NCBI GenBank assembly: GCA_004525465.1 | Contig: SPCN01000073.1 | Location: 1 to 9,352, forward strand | Reading direction: 5' to 3' | Length of the DNA: 9,352 nt | Source: Chrysiogenales bacterium | GTDB lineage: Bacteria; Acidobacteriota; Aminicenantia; UBA2199 | Shown: piece after piece, positions 6,643 to 9,352 of the stretch | How the letters are laid out: each line of letters opens with the position of its first letter | Position numbering within the stretch: the first letter of the stretch is position 1 | Notes under the pieces: model-generated | What the model saw: only the letters and a program-made list of their open reading frames with translations | Told to the model about the DNA's origin: nothing | Databases searched by the model: none | Position numbers and translations under genes: made by a program

Positions 6643-7347
6643 ATGCAACCATGGCCCTTGTGTTTGGGAAAATTCCTGTTCCGTTTTCGCAGCTTCACTC
6701 CCCTGCCCCTGATCCTGCTGACCTTCATCTTTTTCAAGCCCCTTTCACCATCGTGGCTTTGGACCGCTATCGGCCTGGCTGCCGCGTTTCTGGGAGAAGG
6801 CATCCGCGTCCACTGCGTTGGCTACGCCGGCAGCGGTACTTCGGGGCGCGAGAGTTATTTAAAGGCCGACAGCCTGAACACATCGGGACTGTATTCACTG
6901 ACGCGCAACCCGCTCTACTGGGGCAATGGGCTGATATTTGCCGGCCTGCTGATCGTCTACGCCCAGCCGTTGGCGCTGGCCATTTTTATCGTATTTCTTT
7001 TCCTGCAGTACCATTTCATCGTACTGGCCGAGGAATCGTTCCTGCGCGAACAATATGGCCCGGACTATGAGGATTACAGCCGCAGCGTCAGCCGCTGGCT
7101 GCCCTTGAGCGGACCCTATGCGCCGCCCGGCCGCCCTTTCGATCTAAAAAAAGTGGTTTTCAAGGAAAACGACTCCTGCTTCAACCTGCTGCTTACGGCC
7201 CTGCTCATTCTGGCCTGGAAGGAATCATTTTTCTCAGGCCGGGTGCGCCAGCCCCTGGTTTTTGCCGGCGCGGCGGTAATACTTATCCTTATATATATCT
7301 GGATAAAAATCCTTAAAAAAAAGAGTGCCGCCAAAGCCGCGGCTTAG
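6643..7347 (+). CDS. Integral-membrane methyltransferase, ICMT/PEMT-like
   Basis: A 234-residue polytopic membrane protein of the isoprenylcysteine carboxyl methyltransferase / phospholipid methyltransferase superfamily, which transfers methyl groups from SAM to membrane-embedded substrates. Visible features: hydrophobic segments at about 18-33, 38-55, 95-125, 180-195 and 203-224; the family core GLYSLTRNPLYWGN at 82-95; and the C-terminal SAM/lipid-site pattern EESFLREQYGPDYEDY at 130-145. It ends in a lysine- and alanine-rich tail. Bacteria lack prenylated CAAX proteins as usual substrates, so a lipid or LPS component is more likely. The neighbouring heptose and O-antigen export genes make an LPS target plausible (Leptospira LmtA, a lipid A phosphate methyltransferase, belongs to this superfamily), but this is inference. 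No ribosome binding site precedes the ATG. The gene converges on rfaE2 with a 4-nt overlap. Confidence 0.9.
   Translation: MQPWPLCLGKFLFRFRSFTPLPLILLTFIFFKPLSPSWLWTAIGLAAAFLGEGIRVHCVGYAGSGTSGRESYLKADSLNTSGLYSLTRNPLYWGNGLIFAGLLIVYAQPLALAIFIVFLFLQYHFIVLAEESFLREQYGPDYEDYSRSVSRWLPLSGPYAPPGRPFDLKKVVFKENDSCFNLLLTALLILAWKESFFSGRVRQPLVFAGAAVILILIYIWIKILKKKSAAKAAA
7315..7343 (-). terminator. Possible rfaE2 terminator inside the convergent gene
   Basis: On the minus strand, just after the rfaE2 stop, GCCGC (7339-7343) can pair with GCGGC (7327-7331) across a 7-nt loop, followed by ACTC and then eight T residues (7322 down to 7315). The stem is short and separated from the T-run by 4 nt, so it is a weak candidate. 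It overlaps the last codons of the methyltransferase gene, including its lysine codons. Confidence 0.3.
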
Positions 7348-7814
7348 AAATTCTTGACGATCTTATCGATCAAAGCCGAAGTCGAATATTTTTCAGCCAA
7401 TTTGAACAGGCACAGCTTGCCGCCCCGGCCCTCGACTTCCTGCCGGCCCACGACCTGGCCGGGGGCGTAGTCGCCGCCCTTGACCAGAACATCGATATTT
7501 CCCAGGGCCTGGATCAGCTGCAATGGTGTGTCTTCACTGAAGGGGACGACGAAATCCACGCATTCCAGGGCGGCCAGGATCTCCATCCTTTCGTTCAGTG
7601 GGAATAGCGGCCGTTTTTCCCCCTTCAGGCGCCGCACCGACGCGTCGTCGTTGACGCCCACGACCAGGATGTCGCCTTGTTCGCGGGCGTACTGCAGCAA
7701 TTGGATATGACCGGGATGGAGCAGGTCGAAGACACCGTTGGTGAATACGATCTTTTCAGCCGGGCGCTGGCTGAGCTCATCCCGCAGGGCGGGACTGCTT
7801 TCACGAATCTTCAT
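7344..7814 (-). CDS. rfaE2: RfaE2, heptose 1-phosphate nucleotidyltransferase
   Basis: Cytosolic enzyme transferring an adenylyl group from ATP to D-glycero-beta-D-manno-heptose 1-phosphate, giving the ADP-heptose precursor of the LPS inner core. It is the stand-alone equivalent of the C-terminal domain of E. coli HldE. The 156 residues are the normal length. Motifs: FTNGVFDLLHPGH at 24-36 with the HxGH nucleotidyltransferase signature (H33, H36), VGVNDDASVRRLKG at 52-64, LVKGGDY at 110-116, EVEGRGGK at 126-133 and STSALI at 144-149. The heptokinase partner (HldA-type) is not in this window. The start overlaps the end of wzt by 14 nt and has no clear Shine-Dalgarno, so translation is probably coupled to wzt. 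Close relatives that adenylylate other sugar phosphates cannot be wholly excluded. Confidence 0.94.
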   Translation of the reverse strand: MKIRESSPALRDELSQRPAEKIVFTNGVFDLLHPGHIQLLQYAREQGDILVVGVNDDASVRRLKGEKRPLFPLNERMEILAALECVDFVVPFSEDTPLQLIQALGNIDVLVKGGDYAPGQVVGRQEVEGRGGKLCLFKLAEKYSTSALIDKIVKNF

Positions 7815-9066
7815 TTTTAAAAAGCGCGATGTTGTCGGAAAATTCCCAGTGGTGGGGAATGCGGGCGATGCCCACGTCGCGGTGACTGGAGGTGACGCGG
7901 AAGGTGTATTGGAAGTGGTGGTAATCGAAGGGATAGCCGTCGCGCTTGTGCACGGCGATGTCGAGGAAATAGGTGCCGTTGACCAGGCCCAAAGCCGGCA
8001 CCGTCAGCCGCACTTTACCTTTGCCCTGGATCTGCCGGGCGGCATAATTTTCCAGCAGGGTGTTGGAACCGTAGCAGTTGACGCCTTCGCCGTTGTAGAC
8101 GCCGATGCCGAAGACAAAGTCGCTCTCGGCGGCTCGGGCCTCCACGTCGAATTGGATAGCCAGGGGTTCATCGGCTTCAAAAATATATTTTTCGCGGTTA
8201 GCGGCATCGAACATCTTGACGTTGCTGATCTCGATCTCGCGGCTGCCCCACCTTTTTTCCTTTTCATTTCCGCTTAATTTTTCTTCTTCACCATGCTGGG
8301 CCAGTGTTTTTTTTTCGTCTTTCTTGCCGATGTATTCCAGGTAGGCGTCGACCACGCGCTTGGGATAGCCGCGCATTTCTATTTTTCCCTTCTTCATCCA
8401 GATAACATCGTCGCAGATCCTTTCGATGGTGGCCAGGTCGTGAGAAACATAAATGATGGTTTTGTCGTGGCGGCGGAATTCATTGATCTTGTCCAGGCAC
8501 TTGGGGACAAAAGAAGCGTCGCCCACGGCCAGCACTTCGTCCACCAGCAGGATATCGGGATTGACGTTGATGGCGATGGAAAAACCGAGGCGCATGAACA
8601 TGCCCGACGAATAGCTCTTGACGGGATTGTCGATGAATTCCTCCAGCTCGGCAAAGCGGACGATCTCCTGGTATTTTTCCTGGATCTGCTTGCGCGTCAA
8701 TCCCAGGATGACGCCGTTGATGAAAATGTTTTCCCGTCCCGAGATCTCGGGGTGAAAGCCGGCGCCCAGTTCGATCAGGGCCGAAATACGGCCGCTGGTG
8801 ATGACCTCGCCGGTAGTGGGCTTGCTGATACCGGCCAGGATCTTCAGCAAGGTGCTCTTGCCAGAGCCGTTCTCGCCGATGATACCCAGCGTCTGGCCCG
8901 ATTTCACATCGAAGGAAACGCCGCGCAGGGCTTCGAAACGCTCGCCTACCTGCAGGTCGCCGAACAGCGTTTTGTTGACCAGGGCGCTCTTGATGGTCAG
9001 GAACTTGTGGCGGTCGGCGTATTTCTTGTAAAACTTGTAGACGTCGTGTACCTGGACGGCTTCCAT
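7801..9066 (-). CDS. wzt: Wzt-type ABC transporter ATPase with C-terminal O-antigen-binding domain
   Basis: ATPase subunit of the ABC exporter that flips undecaprenyl-linked O-antigen or a similar polysaccharide across the inner membrane. The 421 residues comprise two parts. The nucleotide-binding domain (about 1-245) has Walker A GENGSGKST at 64-72, the signature YSSGM at 152-156 (usual for this subfamily in place of LSGGQ), Walker B ILLVDE at 172-177 and the H-loop histidine H209. A lysine/glutamate-rich linker (about 248-272) leads to a beta-rich Wzt C-terminal domain (about 277-421; FEADEPLAIQFDVEA, IGVYNGEGV), which in studied homologues recognises the chain terminus of the glycan. The start is 1 nt after the wzm stop, with GAGGTG 4 nt upstream of ATG inside wzm. 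It overlaps rfaE2. An A9 run on the coding strand (8307-8315) lies in the linker. Confidence 0.95.
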   Translation of the reverse strand: MEAVQVHDVYKFYKKYADRHKFLTIKSALVNKTLFGDLQVGERFEALRGVSFDVKSGQTLGIIGENGSGKSTLLKILAGISKPTTGEVITSGRISALIELGAGFHPEISGRENIFINGVILGLTRKQIQEKYQEIVRFAELEEFIDNPVKSYSSGMFMRLGFSIAINVNPDILLVDEVLAVGDASFVPKCLDKINEFRRHDKTIIYVSHDLATIERICDDVIWMKKGKIEMRGYPKRVVDAYLEYIGKKDEKKTLAQHGEEEKLSGNEKEKRWGSREIEISNVKMFDAANREKYIFEADEPLAIQFDVEARAAESDFVFGIGVYNGEGVNCYGSNTLLENYAARQIQGKGKVRLTVPALGLVNGTYFLDIAVHKRDGYPFDYHHFQYTFRVTSSHRDVGIARIPHHWEFSDNIALFKNEDS

Positions 9067-9067
9067 G

Positions 9068-9352
9068 TCACACCTCTTCCACGTAGGTGTCGCGCAGCTT
9101 GTCGAAGAGCAGGTAGCCCATGTAAAAAAACAGCAGCCCCACCAGGATGGTGACCGAAAAGCGCTTCCAGTGCGGCAGTGAGCCGAAGTAAAAGGCGTAG
9201 TGGTACGATTCCACGATGTGGGTCATGGGGTTGAGATTCAGGACGTACTGCAGGGCTTTGGGCACCGACCCGTAGGTGTAGATGATGGGCGTGGCGAAAA
9301 ACCACAGGGTGATCAGGTTGGCCAGGATGTCCTTGATGTCGCGGAAATGCAC
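9068..9352 (-). CDS. wzm: Wzm-type ABC-2 permease, C-terminal part only
   Basis: Membrane subunit of the polysaccharide ABC exporter, partner of the Wzt ATPase that follows after 1 nt. Only the last 94 residues are in the window; the frame is open to the right edge, so the first codon (GTG) is internal rather than a start. The visible part has the typical family order: FRDIKDILANLITLWFFATP leading into a membrane segment (about 8-27), a periplasmic loop with LNLNPMTHIVESYHYAFY at about 38-55, a last membrane helix at about 65-83, and a short charged cytoplasmic tail ending in YVEEV. The family is ABC2_membrane. The gene symbol follows from the adjacent Wzt with its C-terminal domain; teichoic-acid-type exporters (TagG) look similar but occur in Gram-positive settings. 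Confidence 0.92.
   Translation of the reverse strand: MHFRDIKDILANLITLWFFATPIIYTYGSVPKALQYVLNLNPMTHIVESYHYAFYFGSLPHWKRFSVTILVGLLFFYMGYLLFDKLRDTYVEEV

Noticed and set aside
6543..6803. 86-codon minus-strand open frame rich in arginine and lysine
   Set aside because: It overlaps the 5' end of the methyltransferase and the repeat arrays. It has no ribosome binding site, and its basic composition is explained by the antisense of hydrophobic codons.
8293..9153. 286-codon plus-strand open frame opposite wzt and the end of wzm
   Set aside because: It is antisense to two clearly assigned ABC transporter genes, has no independent start signal and shows no protein motif.

Overview
The window is a chromosomal stretch of a Gram-negative bacterium. 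Evidence for the cell type is a Wzm/Wzt-type O-antigen exporter, a heptose nucleotidyltransferase of LPS-core biosynthesis, and two proteins with export signals. Genes are GC-rich and tightly packed, most lie on the minus strand, and nothing points to a plasmid, phage or transposon. The lineage cannot be fixed from sequence alone. The FolD insertion, the shortened GroES mobile loop and the intergenic heptamer repeats fit my impression of Acidobacteriota/Aminicenantota-like genomes, but this is a low-confidence guess.

Layout, left to right. (1) Minus-strand pair: DUF1015 protein (908-2146) followed 10 nt later by folD (1-897, C-terminus cut by the window edge), behind a near-consensus promoter at 2176-2204. 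(2) A large inverted heptamer repeat (2224-2314). (3) Minus-strand pair: an unrecognised secreted, apparently beta-rich protein (3509-4219) overlapping by 14 nt a signal-peptide-bearing two-HKD phospholipase D family protein (2317-3522), with a promoter at 4253-4280. (4) groES-groEL (6262-4333, minus), with a strong promoter (6301-6329) and a textbook terminator (4279-4313). (5) A 380-nt AT-rich intergenic region (6263-6642) holding two diverging promoters and several 7-nt-period repeat arrays. (6) A plus-strand integral-membrane methyltransferase of the ICMT/PEMT type (6643-7347), probably translated from a leaderless mRNA. It converges on and overlaps by 4 nt (7) the minus-strand surface-polysaccharide group wzm (partial)-wzt-rfaE2 (9352-7344).

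How the genes work together. Wzm and Wzt form the pump that moves lipid-linked O-antigen across the inner membrane. RfaE2 makes the ADP-heptose used for the LPS core. The neighbouring membrane methyltransferase could modify a lipid or LPS component, but that is inference from position. GroES/GroEL is the housekeeping chaperonin and FolD supplies one-carbon folates.

The protein-coding content is mostly ordinary. The most unusual signal is non-coding: at least four different heptamer families in two intergenic regions share a GT(A/G/T)NNNN framework repeated exactly every 7 nt, and two of them form large mirror-image inverted repeats.
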